A stretch of 64,000 nucleotides of DNA from contig NZ_JALPKO010000004.1 of the NCBI RefSeq assembly GCF_023195885.1, positions 124,001-188,000 of the forward strand, in the 5' to 3' direction. This DNA comes from Methylonatrum kenyense (lineage in GTDB: Bacteria; Pseudomonadota; Gammaproteobacteria; Nitrococcales; Aquisalimonadaceae). Position numbers and translations under genes: made by a program. This document shows positions 9,240-18,758 of the stretch, in pieces. The notes below the pieces were generated by a model. That model was not told the DNA's origin, searched no databases, and saw only the letters and a program-made list of their open reading frames with translations. Numbering within the stretch: the first letter of the stretch is position 1; every line of letters starts with the position of its first letter.

Positions 9240-10243
9240 GTCAGGCTGCGTCCACCGCAACGGCGGCTGCCGGCCAGTCCCTGGTCGAGGTGCGGGACCT
9301 GCGTACCTGGTTCGAGCTGCGCCAGTGGGGCTTCATGCGCCTGGGTTCGGTGAAGGCGGTCGACGGGGTCAGCTTTGCCCTGCAACGCGGTGAATCGGTG
9401 GCCTTTGTCGGCGAAAGTGGCTGCGGCAAAAGCTCGCTGGCGCGGACCCTGCTGGGCCTGCATCAGCCCACCGAGGGCGACGTCGTCTTCGAGGGTCAGT
9501 CGATGGCGCGACTCGGGCGCCGGGCCATGCGTGATTACCGTGCACGCGTCGGTTATGTGCAGCAGGATCCGTTTGGCGCCTTGCCGCCGTTTCTCGATGT
9601 GCGCCGCATCCTTGCCGAGCCGCTCAAGGTGCACGGTATCGGCCGCAGCGAGCGCGAGCGTCGTATCCGCGCCGTGCTGGAAGAGGTCCGGCTGTCACCG
9701 GCGGATGATTACCTGCGCAAGTTCCCGCATATGCTTTCCGGTGGTCAGCAACAGCGTGTGGTGATCGCCCGGGCGCTGATTCTTGAGCCATCGCTGTTGA
9801 TCGCCGACGAGCCGGTGTCGATGCTGGATGCCTCGGTGCGGGTTGAGATCCTCAATCTGCTGCGCGGCATACAGCAGCGCCGCGAGTTGACGCTGGCGTT
9901 CATCACCCACGACCTGTCCACGGTGCGGCATTTCGCCGACCGGATATTCGTCATGTACGCGGGCCGGATCGTCGAGACCGCGGCTGTGCAAGAGTTGCTG
10001 GATCACCCGCAGCATCCCTACACCCAGGCACTGCTGGCGGCATTGGCCGATCCCGATCCGGATAACGCCCTCGACCTGCGCGAGGTGCCTGGCGGCGAGG
10101 CCCCGAGCCTGCTCAATCCGCCACCGGGTTGCCGCTTCCATCCCCGCTGTCCCAAACACATGCCCGGTGTCTGCGATATCGAGGATCCGCCGGATTTCGA
10201 GCCGCGGCCCGGACATCTGTCTGCCTGTCTGCTGCATCGTTGA
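9236..10243 (+). CDS. Opp/Dpp-type ABC importer ATPase, DppF/OppF family
   Basis: A 335-residue ATPase starting at the ATG at 9236 that overlaps the preceding stop; an upstream in-frame start at 9203 would sit inside the dppD-like gene. Walker A GESGCGKSS lies at residues 59-67, with signature LSGGQQQRV and a Walker B region LLIADEPVSMLD. The C-terminal cysteine motif (CRFHPRCPKHMPGVC ... ACL) is again present. The aspartate-linked M-L-D after Walker B, rather than A-L-D, is common in DppF. Last gene of the importer operon; a small membrane protein gene follows 4 bp later. Confidence 0.94.
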   Translation: MSQAASTATAAAGQSLVEVRDLRTWFELRQWGFMRLGSVKAVDGVSFALQRGESVAFVGESGCGKSSLARTLLGLHQPTEGDVVFEGQSMARLGRRAMRDYRARVGYVQQDPFGALPPFLDVRRILAEPLKVHGIGRSERERRIRAVLEEVRLSPADDYLRKFPHMLSGGQQQRVVIARALILEPSLLIADEPVSMLDASVRVEILNLLRGIQQRRELTLAFITHDLSTVRHFADRIFVMYAGRIVETAAVQELLDHPQHPYTQALLAALADPDPDNALDLREVPGGEAPSLLNPPPGCRFHPRCPKHMPGVCDIEDPPDFEPRPGHLSACLLHR

Positions 10244-10247
10244 CGCC

Positions 10248-10418
10248 ATGCGCCTGATCGTCTACGGCATCCTGCTGATGCTGCTCAGCCTGAGCCTGTT
10301 GATGGCCATGGTGACACCGCTGCTGCCGCCGTCGCTGGGCCTGTCCCTGCTGGCCTATGGCGGTTGCCTGACCGGTTTCCTGCTGGCCCTTGCCGGTGCC
10401 TTGTCCCGACTCCGCTGA
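10248..10418 (+). CDS. Small membrane protein, unknown
   Basis: A 56-residue ORF starting 4 bp after the ATPase stop. It is almost wholly hydrophobic, with two predicted helices (residues 4-22 and 30-52) separated by PPS, and a basic C-terminus (SRLR), so the ends may be cytoplasmic. Position and codon use fit an operon extension of the ABC importer. I recognise no family. The tight spacing and clean two-helix pattern argue for a real gene. Confidence 0.5.
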   Translation: MRLIVYGILLMLLSLSLLMAMVTPLLPPSLGLSLLAYGGCLTGFLLALAGALSRLR

Positions 10419-10486
10419 ACCGTCGGCGCTGCGATTGGTCCCATCGCAGGCACAGACTACATCCTGCTGGCGAAGGGCACCCATCA

Positions 10487-10660
10487 ATGGCGGCGCTTCC
10501 CGAACCCGTAGCAGTGGCGGACATGCTGGCGAAGGATGGTCTCGAGGTAATCCGCCAGGTTGGTGTCAAGGTCAATCCATTGAGCCGCCGCATGTGGCTG
10601 TCACGCTCGATGAGTGACAACGACATGCTGATGGCGCGGAAGGACGATGCGGATGCATGA
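10487..10660 (+). CDS. Hypothetical small protein upstream of the DCC protein
   Basis: A 57-residue ORF starting at the ATG at 10487 with a GAAGGG element about 10 nt upstream, overlapping the next gene at its 3' end. The sequence is amphipathic (EPVAVADMLAKDGLEVIRQV), with no signal peptide or membrane helix and a charged C-terminus. I do not recognise a family. The overlap with a well-supported gene downstream suggests an operon partner, but codon evidence alone is weak. Confidence 0.4.
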   Translation: MAALPEPVAVADMLAKDGLEVIRQVGVKVNPLSRRMWLSRSMSDNDMLMARKDDADA

Positions 10661-11051
10661 CAACAAGCGCCCTGTGGTCTTTTTCGATGGTGGCTGTCCG
10701 GTCTGCCGCCGGGAGATCGGTTTTTACCAGCGCCTGGATCGCCGGCATGCCATCGACTGGCGGGACATCGCCGCCGAGCCTGAGTTGCTCGACGGCAGCG
10801 GCGTCGACTGGCGCACGGCGATGCGTCGTTTCCATGCCCGCGATGCGGACGGTCGGATGCGCCAGGGCGTCGATGCCTTCGCCATGGTCTGGGAGTACTT
10901 GCCGTACTGGCACTGGCTGGCCCGGCTGGTGCGTGGCCTGCGCCTGGTCGGGCCGCTGGAGCGGCTGTATGGCTGGTATGCCGATCGGCGATTCCGACGC
11001 CGCTGTCAGACAAGCCGGTGTTCGGCAGACGACGGCAATGCAGACAACTAG
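10653..11051 (+). CDS. DCC-family thiol-disulfide oxidoreductase-like protein (DUF393)
   Basis: About 132 residues with the family motif near the N-terminus, VVFFDGGCPVCRREIGFY, where D-x3-C-P-x-C is the eponymous DCC element resembling a thioredoxin active site. The tail (LVRGLRLVGPLERLYGWYADRRFRRRC) is typical of the family. The start at 10653 has AAGGA about 8 nt upstream; an ATG at 10647 is also possible. Substrates of DCC proteins are generally unknown. The gene overlaps the small upstream ORF and converges on the HlyD-like gene. Confidence 0.85.
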   Translation: MHDNKRPVVFFDGGCPVCRREIGFYQRLDRRHAIDWRDIAAEPELLDGSGVDWRTAMRRFHARDADGRMRQGVDAFAMVWEYLPYWHWLARLVRGLRLVGPLERLYGWYADRRFRRRCQTSRCSADDGNADN

Positions 11052-11085
11052 GGAAACGCTAGCAGCACCGTGGCCGTAGGCGCTT

Positions 11086-12285
11086 TCAGACCGGGTCCGG
11101 ACGCACCCGGCTGCCGTCGCTGATGCGATCGCTGGGGTGAATGATGACCTCCTCGCCGGGCTCCAGGCCCGAGATTATTTGCACCTGGCCGCCGCTGCGC
11201 TGGCCGATCTCCACGTCACGGCGCTGGGCGCGATCGTCACGAACCGCGAACACCTGCCATTGCCGGCCACTGCGGAACAGGGCGCTTGAGGGCAGTTGCA
11301 GCACGTCCTCCTCCTCCCAGATCACGAAACGGGCCTCGATCCGATAGCCGTCCCCGAGCCGCTGCCAGGCAACGCGTTCGGTATCAATGCGGATCAGCAC
11401 CGGCACCCGGTGTTCCTCCACGCCGAGCGCCGAGGTGCGTTCGAAACCGCGTGGCTCGACCCGCCGCACCGTGCCCTGCAGCGGCTCGTCCCGACCCCAG
11501 CGCTCGATACGTACCGGCGTCCCCGGTTCGACCTGCACGGCATCCATCGACAGCAGGTCCACGCGGGCCTCGAGTTGCTCCAGATCGCCGATCTCGAGGA
11601 CCAGGTCGCCGGCATTGATCGGCCCCTCGCAGCAACGGGGGCGGGCAACGATGGTGCCGCTGATCGGTGCACGCACGGTCAGCGTCGGTTGTGTCTCCGG
11701 TGCGCGCTCGCCGTCCTGGATGGCCAGTGCGATGCGCGCGGCCTCCAGCTCGAAGCTCGCGATCTCGATCGCATGCCGCGCACTGCGCTCGGCGGCGCGG
11801 CTGGCGTCGCGCTGACTCCGGCTGCGTTCCAGTTGCTCGGTGGACAGGAACTGCTGGTCGTGCAGGGTCTCGTGCCGTTGAAGCTCCGACTCCGCAAGCT
11901 GTCGCTGGGTGCGGCGGATGTCGAGTTCGGATTGGGCTAGCTCGAGCCTGGCCTGGGCCGCGGAAACGGCCTCCCGCGCCTGTTCGCGGGCGCGGGGATC
12001 CAGTGACGGTGATGGCATGGCCTCCAGCTCGAACAGGGCGTCGCCGGCGTTGACCGTGTCGCCGGGTTCCAGCACGACCCGGCGCAGGAAGCCGCTGATC
12101 GGCGCGGACACGCGATGCGGATCGCGCAACTGCATCCGGCCTTCCTCCTCGATCACTACCGAAAAGGGCCCGCGTTCCGCGATCACCGTGCTGACGGGCA
12201 GCGGCGCGGGCAGCAGAAGGACGATGATGCCCCCGACGAGGGCAAGCCCAAGCAGGGTGTAGAGCGCTTTTCGGGTCAGTGACAT
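11086..12285 (-). CDS. HlyD/MacA-type periplasmic adaptor (membrane fusion protein)
   Basis: A 399-residue adaptor: N-terminal membrane helix (residues 7-27), lipoyl half (SAPISGFLRRVVLEPGDTV), a coiled-coil hairpin rich in Ala, Arg, Glu and Gln at about residues 95-190, the second lipoyl half (VRAPISGTIVARP) and a beta-barrel/membrane-proximal domain. It is last in a minus-strand set ATPase-permease-adaptor and starts 6 bp after the permease stop. It would bridge the FtsX-type permease to the periplasm or an outer-membrane duct; no TolC-type gene is nearby. A CC pair just after the second lipoyl half is unusual. Confidence 0.88.
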   Translation of the reverse strand: MSLTRKALYTLLGLALVGGIIVLLLPAPLPVSTVIAERGPFSVVIEEEGRMQLRDPHRVSAPISGFLRRVVLEPGDTVNAGDALFELEAMPSPSLDPRAREQAREAVSAAQARLELAQSELDIRRTQRQLAESELQRHETLHDQQFLSTEQLERSRSQRDASRAAERSARHAIEIASFELEAARIALAIQDGERAPETQPTLTVRAPISGTIVARPRCCEGPINAGDLVLEIGDLEQLEARVDLLSMDAVQVEPGTPVRIERWGRDEPLQGTVRRVEPRGFERTSALGVEEHRVPVLIRIDTERVAWQRLGDGYRIEARFVIWEEEDVLQLPSSALFRSGRQWQVFAVRDDRAQRRDVEIGQRSGGQVQIISGLEPGEEVIIHPSDRISDGSRVRPDPV

Positions 12286-12291
12286 CGCTGC

Positions 12292-14655
12292 CTACTCCGC
12301 GGCCTTCAGGGCCGTCACCATGTCCAGTCTGCGCAAGCGGCGCTGAATCAGCAAAACCGAGAGCGCGGTGGCGAGCAGAATGCCGGCACCGGACAGGCCA
12401 TAGGCCTGCGCGGTGACCACGAAGGGCAGGCGCAGCAGGTCCATGCTCAGGGCCTCGGTCAGTAGCCAGGCGAAGCCGGTGCCGATCAGCCAGCCCAGCG
12501 GGATCGCGATCAGGGTCAGCAGCAGCAACTCGCCGATCAGCACCCAGGCCACCTCGCCGCGACCGAAGCCCAGCACCCGCAGGGTCGCCAGTTCACGCTG
12601 CCGCTCGGCAAAGGCGATGCGCGCATTGTTGTAGACCACGGCAAAGGCAATGCTGCCGGCGAGCACCAGCAGGATTCCCATCAGGACCAGCATGGTCTCG
12701 TCGATGTAGGCGCGAATCGCGGTCTCGGACTCTCCGATAACGCCGATTCCGGCGACCACCGCCAGTTGGTCGAGTCGCTGGAACAGCTCGTCGCGGGATG
12801 CCGGATCGATCGCCAGCCAAGCACCGTTGATGGCCGGACCCTCGCCGAGCAGCCGATTCAGCGCCCGCCGTTCCAGGTAAGCACCGACGCCGATCGGCTC
12901 GGCGACAACGGCCGCCAGCGGCAGGTCGAGGATCCGACGCTCGCCATCCAGCACCTCGACCTGCACCGGGTCACCGGTGCGCAGCCCGAGCCGTTCGGCC
13001 AGGAAATCGGTCAGTACGAGCCCGTCCTCCGGCAGTGAGCGGCGGCGGTGATCCGCGTCGATCAGGCGTCTTAACTGCGGTTCACGCTCCATGCCGAGCA
13101 GCAGCGTGCGTTCACTACGATGGCCGTGGGAGAGGCGCACCGGGACCTGCCTGTAGCCCTCCGCCTGCAATACGCCGGGCAGATGACGGAGCTCGCCGAT
13201 GGCGCGCTCGGGGGTTGCTTCGGTCAGGGTCAGATGCAGGTCGGCCTGCTCCACCAGCCGGTACTGAATGTCCAGCAGGCGGTCCACGGCCTGGAATTGA
13301 TAGCTGCCGACCAGGATCAGGCTGGTTGAAAGGGCGATGCCAAGCATCGACAGCGCTGACTTGAGCGGATGCCGGCCCAGGTTGCGCAGGATCATGCGCG
13401 CCGGCTGGTCAAGACGGCGCCAGAATGCCGTGTCGGCCAGCCGGCCCCGGCGATAGCGCGCCGGCAGCGGTGGCCGCATGGCCTGGGCTGGTGTCAACCG
13501 GGCCGCGCGGGCCACGGCACGGCCGGTGCCGATGCCACCGGCCAGGATGGCCACCGCCACCGCCAGCAGCACTACGTCGGGCTGCAGGCGGAAATACAGT
13601 TCCGGGAATCGGAAGTACTCGATGTAGAGCCGCGCATAGGCTTCCGCGGCCCAGGCGCCGAAACCCAGGCCCAGCAGCAGGCCGAGGCCGACGATCAGGG
13701 CGGTCAGGGCCAGATAGTGTCGCGCGATCTGGCCGATACCGTAGCCGAAGGCCTTGAGCACCGCGATTTCCTGGATCTGCTGGCGGATGATGCGCTCCAG
13801 GAGCACGCTGAGCAGGAAGGCGGCGACACCGAGGAAGATCATCGGAAAGGCAACCGCCATGACCCGCAACTGGTTCAGTTCCTCACTGATGAACCGGTGC
13901 GAGGCCTGTTCGTCCCGATCGTAGCTGCCCTGGCCGCCATAGCGTTGCAGCTGGCGGTCGAGGGCCTGGCGTACATCTTCCGTGCGGGCACCGGCTTGCA
14001 GGGTGGCCACCAGGCTGTTGAAGGCGCCGTCCAGGTCGGTGGCCCGGGCCAGAGCGCTGCGGTTCATCCACAGGGTGGCGTAACGGCGGTAATCCGGTAA
14101 CAGGTCACCGGGTCCGGTCTGGTAGACGAATTCCGGCGAGAGCGCGATGCCGCTGATTCGCAGGCGCTGTTCGCGCCCGTGAATGATCGCGGTCAACTGG
14201 TCGCCGGGCAGCAGGCCATGGGCTTCGGCGAAGGGTTCACTGACCACCACTTCATCCTGTCGCTCCGGCTGCGGCAGCTGCCCCATGCGCAGGTGCAGGC
14301 GGTTGATGTCCGGCTGGCGGCCATCCGGAATCGACAGCACCAGGCCCCGGACCGGATCGTCGAAGTCGTCGACGCGCAGTCGGACGCCACTGCGGACGCG
14401 GCTCTCGATCCGGTCGATGCCGGGTATTTCGGCCAGCCGCGGCAACAGGCTCTCCGGCGCCCGGGTCAGGTCGGCGAACACCTCGGCGAAGCCACGCTCC
14501 TGGTAGAACCGCTCCTGGGTCAGGCTGAGTGCGCTCAGAGTGGTGACGCCGAGGATCAGAGTCATGACGCCGGCGCCGATGACCACGGCGATCGCCAGGA
14601 TCTGGCCCCGCAGTGTCAGCAGGTCCCGCAACAGCTTGCGGCGCAGCGTGCGCAT
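12292..14655 (-). CDS. FtsX/MacB-type ABC permease, two-module
   Basis: A 787-residue permease with an N-terminal helix (residues 17-37), a periplasmic domain of about 220 residues, three helices around residues 265-380, a second membrane entry near residue 435, another periplasmic domain and three C-terminal helices. This duplicated FtsX layout occurs in exporters that pair with LolD/MacB-type ATPases. It starts 5 bp downstream of the ATPase stop and is followed by the adaptor gene. Such systems move lipids, lipoproteins or antibiotics mechanically across the periplasm; the substrate is not inferable. Confidence 0.88.
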   Translation of the reverse strand: MRTLRRKLLRDLLTLRGQILAIAVVIGAGVMTLILGVTTLSALSLTQERFYQERGFAEVFADLTRAPESLLPRLAEIPGIDRIESRVRSGVRLRVDDFDDPVRGLVLSIPDGRQPDINRLHLRMGQLPQPERQDEVVVSEPFAEAHGLLPGDQLTAIIHGREQRLRISGIALSPEFVYQTGPGDLLPDYRRYATLWMNRSALARATDLDGAFNSLVATLQAGARTEDVRQALDRQLQRYGGQGSYDRDEQASHRFISEELNQLRVMAVAFPMIFLGVAAFLLSVLLERIIRQQIQEIAVLKAFGYGIGQIARHYLALTALIVGLGLLLGLGFGAWAAEAYARLYIEYFRFPELYFRLQPDVVLLAVAVAILAGGIGTGRAVARAARLTPAQAMRPPLPARYRRGRLADTAFWRRLDQPARMILRNLGRHPLKSALSMLGIALSTSLILVGSYQFQAVDRLLDIQYRLVEQADLHLTLTEATPERAIGELRHLPGVLQAEGYRQVPVRLSHGHRSERTLLLGMEREPQLRRLIDADHRRRSLPEDGLVLTDFLAERLGLRTGDPVQVEVLDGERRILDLPLAAVVAEPIGVGAYLERRALNRLLGEGPAINGAWLAIDPASRDELFQRLDQLAVVAGIGVIGESETAIRAYIDETMLVLMGILLVLAGSIAFAVVYNNARIAFAERQRELATLRVLGFGRGEVAWVLIGELLLLTLIAIPLGWLIGTGFAWLLTEALSMDLLRLPFVVTAQAYGLSGAGILLATALSVLLIQRRLRRLDMVTALKAAE

Positions 14656-14660
14656 GCGGG

Positions 14661-15401
14661 CTACCAGGCCAGCTCGTCCGGCGAACGGGGGCTGGGGTTG
14701 TCGGCGATGTCGGCAATGCGGCCATCGCGTAGCCGGATGACCCGATGCGCCATCTCGGCGATGACTGCATTGTGGGTGATGATCGCGGTGGTGGTGCCGA
14801 GCCTGCGGTTGATGTCGAGCAACGCGTTCAGTACCTGACGCCCGGTCTGCGAATCCAGCGCCCCGGTGGGCTCGTCGCAGAGCAGCACGGCGGGCTGCTT
14901 GGCAATCGCGCGGGCGATTGCCACCCGTTGCTGTTCACCGCCGGAGAGCTGCGCCGGGAAGTGATCCAGCCGCTCGCCAAGGCCAACCAGTGCCAGTGCG
15001 TCCTCAGGTGGCATCGGCCGTTCGCAGATGTCGGTGACGATGGCCACGTTTTCGCGCGCGGTCAGGCTCGAGATCAGGTTGTAGAACTGGAACACGAAGC
15101 CGACATGGTCGCGGCGGAACCGCGTCAGTTGTCGTTCACTGACGCGGGACAGGTCCTGCTCGCCATAGAACACCTCGCCGCTGCTGGCCGCGTCGAGTCC
15201 GCCGAGCAGGTTCAGCAGTGTGGACTTGCCGGAGCCGGAGGCGCCGAGCATGACCACGAGTTCTCCGGCGTAAAGGTCGAGATCGACGCCACGCAGCGCG
15301 TGTACCTCGGTTTCACCCAGCCGATAGGTCCGGCACAGGCCGCGGGTGCGAAAGACGACACGGCGCTGGCCGTCCGGCGTCGTTTTCTCCGGCGCGTTCA
15401 T
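14661..15401 (-). CDS. LolD/MacB-type ABC ATPase
   Basis: A 246-residue ATPase with Walker [10 protein letters not shown] (residues 53-61), the family-typical [11 protein letters not shown]-loop, signature [14 protein letters not shown] and Walker [13 protein letters not shown]. These are marks of the LolD/MacB clade that drives FtsX-type permeases. It overlaps the 3' end of the upstream reductase gene by 4 bp, so the reductase, ATPase, permease and adaptor form one minus-strand transcription unit. Confidence 0.92.
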   Translation of the reverse strand: MNAPEKTTPDGQRRVVFRTRGLCRTYRLGETEVHALRGVDLDLYAGELVVMLGASGSGKSTLLNLLGGLDAASSGEVFYGEQDLSRVSERQLTRFRRDHVGFVFQFYNLISSLTARENVAIVTDICERPMPPEDALALVGLGERLDHFPAQLSGGEQQRVAIARAIAKQPAVLLCDEPTGALDSQTGRQVLNALLDINRRLGTTTAIITHNAVIAEMAHRVIRLRDGRIADIADNPSPRSPDELAW

Positions 15402-16846
15402 CGCAAGGCAAACAGCACCATGGCCAGCAGCAGCGCGCCGGCGGTCAGCAGGCAGGCCTTGAGCAGGCGGCCGGTGCTGCCCCGGCGGTTACCCAGCGTG
15501 TAGCGGAAGCGCTCGCAGATCACGCGCTCCGGCGCGATGCCGAACCGGTTCAGCAGGGTGTCCTCGACGGCATCGATCATGGCCGGCGGACCACAGACGT
15601 AGAACACGCCATTGTCGCGCTCCGATTCGGAGATACAGCGGGTGAGGAGCGCGCCGTCGGGGAAGCCGCTTTCACCCTGCCAGCCTGCCGGCGGTTCGGC
15701 CAGCACCTGATGGACCTGCGCGCGGCCCTGGGCCTCGCTATCGGCCAGCTCCTCCCGATACAGGATTTCCTGCTCGGTGTTGTTGCCCTGGATGACGCGC
15801 ATGTGCCGCGAGACACCGCGCGCCACCACGTCGCGCAACAAGGCCATCAGCGGTGCCATGCCGACGCCGCCGCCGATCAGAACCAGCGGGCGAATGTCTC
15901 CTGGTTGCAGCGTGAAATTGCCGTAGGGACCATCCAGATAGACGCGGCTGCCGATCAGGATATCGCGGATGCCATTGGTGAAGTCGCCGGCCTCCTTGAT
16001 CGTGACGCGCAGCTGCAGTCCCTCGCTCGGCGCCGAGCTGAGCGAGAACGGATGCTCGGTAATGCGGAACAGGGCGCGCTGGAAGCGCAGCCAGACGAAT
16101 TGTCCGGCCAGATAGGGAAACGGCGTACCCGGATGTCCGGCCTCGCGGTCCGGTTCCAGCATCAGGGTCCAGGTTCGATCCGCCTCCTTTTCGACGGCGC
16201 CGACGCGGTAAGGGTGCCGGCGCTGCCCCAACGGGATCAGCAGATGCACGTGAATCAGCGAGGCGATGGCGATCAGGACGGCCAGCGACCAGACCGTGGC
16301 CAGCAGCGGATCGCCGCTGTAGTGACCGGCTTCCAGCGTGTGATGCAGACCGAGCAGCGCGATCAGCACGGCACCGATGCCGTGGCTGGCGCGCCAGGTT
16401 TCGTAGCGTATTCCCAGGTCGTCGCGGACCGCAGCGGTAAACACCAGAAGCAGCAGCAGGAACCAGGCGATCCAGCCCGTGAGGCTGGGCAGGAAGTCGA
16501 TGTCGCCACCCTCGGTGGCCGGTCCCTGCATCGGCCCGGCAGTGGCACCGGTCGGAAGGTAGTAGAGGAACGGGTGGATCACCAGCAGGGCCACCAGGAT
16601 CCAGGCCATCAGTTGATGAAACTGCATCACCCGGTCCATGCCAACCAGGGCCGACAGTCCCTTGAAGCGGCCCGAGAGCAGGAACTCAAGCAACAGCATG
16701 GAGAACCCGACCAGGGCCAGGCCGCTGGCCAGGTCATCCAGGAACGGTCGTGGCGGCAGTCCCTGGAGCGTTGCCAGTAGCAACGGCAACAGGGCGATAA
16801 GGCCGTACGCGCAGACCAACAACCAGGCCAGCCGTGTTTCCGTCAT
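15398..16846 (-). CDS. Ferric reductase-like flavocytochrome with FAD/NAD(P)H oxidoreductase domain
   Basis: A 482-residue protein. The start at 16846 has AGGGGG 5 nt upstream; an earlier ATG at 16867 does not. Roughly six N-terminal helices (to about residue 215) match the ferric reductase transmembrane domain with its heme-ligand histidines. Next come an FAD-binding barrel ([12 protein letters not shown]), a nucleotide-binding fold ([15 protein letters not shown]), the ferredoxin-reductase end motif ([13 protein letters not shown]), and a final membrane helix at the extreme C-terminus, which is uncommon. It would pass electrons from cytosolic NAD(P)H through heme toward the periplasm. It overlaps the ABC exporter ATPase gene. 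Confidence 0.85.
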   Translation of the reverse strand: MTETRLAWLLVCAYGLIALLPLLLATLQGLPPRPFLDDLASGLALVGFSMLLLEFLLSGRFKGLSALVGMDRVMQFHQLMAWILVALLVIHPFLYYLPTGATAGPMQGPATEGGDIDFLPSLTGWIAWFLLLLLVFTAAVRDDLGIRYETWRASHGIGAVLIALLGLHHTLEAGHYSGDPLLATVWSLAVLIAIASLIHVHLLIPLGQRRHPYRVGAVEKEADRTWTLMLEPDREAGHPGTPFPYLAGQFVWLRFQRALFRITEHPFSLSSAPSEGLQLRVTIKEAGDFTNGIRDILIGSRVYLDGPYGNFTLQPGDIRPLVLIGGGVGMAPLMALLRDVVARGVSRHMRVIQGNNTEQEILYREELADSEAQGRAQVHQVLAEPPAGWQGESGFPDGALLTRCISESERDNGVFYVCGPPAMIDAVEDTLLNRFGIAPERVICERFRYTLGNRRGSTGRLLKACLLTAGALLLAMVLFALR

Positions 16847-16919
16847 GGTATCCCCCTGTTGTGCCATCCCACGGGTTGGTCGGAATTTACTTGAGCGTTG
16901 GTTATCGACGGTATGGCGG

Positions 16920-18593
16920 TCAAGCCGGTGGAACCTCTTCGGTGCTCTCGGTTTTCTCGTCGGGTCGGATTGTCCGCAGTGTATGCAGCCCCTTTGTCAG
17001 TTGATCGAGTGCGCGCCGTAGCGTGCTGAGTTCATCCAGCAGGTTGACCATGCGCCGCACCGGCAGGCTGCCCTGGCTTCCCTCGCGCAACAGCTTCTCC
17101 TTGATGTGCTGGTAATCGTTCAGCAGGGGGTTGGCCCAGTCACTGACGCCGGTCTCGGCCCCGACACCCCAGTCCCCGTGTTCGCCGATGGCAACGGCAA
17201 GACGTTCGCACCATTGCCAGGCGTCACGTGTTCCGCTGGTGTCTGCGCCGGCCGTGCGGCCGCGTCGCTGGCGCCGGTAATCCAGCGCGCGTTCTGCGAT
17301 ATCGGCCTGATACTGTCCGGTGCGCAGAGTCAGGGGCAGGGCCTCCCGCAGTGCCTCCGGCAAGTCGGTGTCGTGCAGGCGGTTGACGAACTCGGCGATG
17401 TAGTCGAGCCGCTGTTCCAGCGCATCGCGTCGTGGCATCAACGCGGCATCGCGACCAGCCAGGCTGTCCAGCAGCAGGGCATTGGCCATGTTTCCGGTGC
17501 GCTGCAGTTCAAGCGCCACGGCGTCCAATGCCAGGGCCGGACTCCGCAACACGTTCCGGTCAAGGAACTCTGGTTTCGCCAGATCTTCCTCGGTTGTTCG
17601 AAAACGCCGGTGCAGCCAGCTGACAAGGCGGTCCGTCAGGGGCCAGATGACGGCCAGGCCGGCAAGTTTCGTCTGCGTGTGGAACACCGCCAGCGTGGTG
17701 GCAATCCCTGCCGGGCCGGGCAGCAGGCCGCCGGCCCGGGACGCAAGCCAGAGCTGCAACGGCAGCGTCGCCAGCGCCACGATGGCCGTCACAGCATTGA
17801 AAACGACATGGGACAGGGCGATTCGGCGGGCGTTGACGGTGGCGCCGATGGCCGCGAAGACCGCCGTCGACGTGGTACCCAGGTTGGCGCCGATAACCAT
17901 GGCAGCGGCGGCGGGAAGCGGAACCAGGCCGCCGGCGGCGGCGGTCAGTGTCAGCGCCAGCGCGGCGCTGGAGGACTGCATCAGTACGGTCAGGATGATC
18001 CCGATCAGCAGCATGATCAGGACGCCGGCGATGCCCGGCAGGGCGAGGGCGCCAAGGTCGACACTGCCGCCCAGGTCCTGGAATGCCAGCCGCAGGATAT
18101 CGATACCGATGAAGAACAGGCCGAAGCCGGCAAGCGCGTCGCCGAGTGGGCCGCGGCGTCGACTGCTTGCTCCGATGCGCAGTGCGGCACCGACGGCGAT
18201 GGCCGGCAGTGCGAGTATCTGCAGATTGACATTGAAGCCAAGTAGCGCCACCAGCCAGCTGGTCAGCGTGGTGCCCACGTTGGCGCCGTAGATGATGCTG
18301 ATCGCCTGTGCCACGGATAACAGCCCGGCGTTGACGAAGCCGACCGTCGCAAAGGTCACGGCGCTGGATGATTGGACCAGGGCCGTGATCATGACCCCCG
18401 AGCCGAGGCCACGCCAACGGCTGCCGGTACATGCCGCGAGAATCTGGCGCAGGGCATCGCCGGCGGAGACTCGCAGCCCCTCGCTCATCAAACGCATGCC
18501 GAGCAACAGCAGGCCAAGCCCCCCGGCGAACTGCATCAGGCCAAGCCAGTGCACCGCAGTGTCTTCCCCATCCGTCGAAAATGCGAACCGCAC
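16920..18593 (-). CDS. Na/Pi-cotransporter family protein with C-terminal PhoU-like helices
   Basis: A 557-residue protein with the inverted-repeat signature of type II Na/Pi cotransporters: QSSSA at residues 74-78 and again at 206-210, each followed by a GANxGTT loop (YGANVGTT and IGANLGTT). About ten helices end near residue 320. The remaining 230 residues are hydrophilic and helical, like the PhoU-type domain of NptA/YjbB proteins. Likely function is sodium-driven phosphate movement, possibly export, as for YjbB. It is divergent from the GGDEF gene. Confidence 0.9.
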   Translation of the reverse strand: MRFAFSTDGEDTAVHWLGLMQFAGGLGLLLLGMRLMSEGLRVSAGDALRQILAACTGSRWRGLGSGVMITALVQSSSAVTFATVGFVNAGLLSVAQAISIIYGANVGTTLTSWLVALLGFNVNLQILALPAIAVGAALRIGASSRRRGPLGDALAGFGLFFIGIDILRLAFQDLGGSVDLGALALPGIAGVLIMLLIGIILTVLMQSSSAALALTLTAAAGGLVPLPAAAAMVIGANLGTTSTAVFAAIGATVNARRIALSHVVFNAVTAIVALATLPLQLWLASRAGGLLPGPAGIATTLAVFHTQTKLAGLAVIWPLTDRLVSWLHRRFRTTEEDLAKPEFLDRNVLRSPALALDAVALELQRTGNMANALLLDSLAGRDAALMPRRDALEQRLDYIAEFVNRLHDTDLPEALREALPLTLRTGQYQADIAERALDYRRQRRGRTAGADTSGTRDAWQWCERLAVAIGEHGDWGVGAETGVSDWANPLLNDYQHIKEKLLREGSQGSLPVRRMVNLLDELSTLRRALDQLTKGLHTLRTIRPDEKTESTEEVPPA

Positions 18594-18758
18594 ACGTACA
18601 TCAGACGACTCTCCCGGATAGCAAGGAAATTTCGTTCGTGTCGGTTCGTGCCCGTTTAACAGCTGTCGCCATTCTGCGACGATACCTCAGCCTGACCGAT
18701 CCGCGCTTCCTTGTTGGCGCGAGCCGTTTCGGAAAGTATCTCTCAGGGAGGTGACGTG

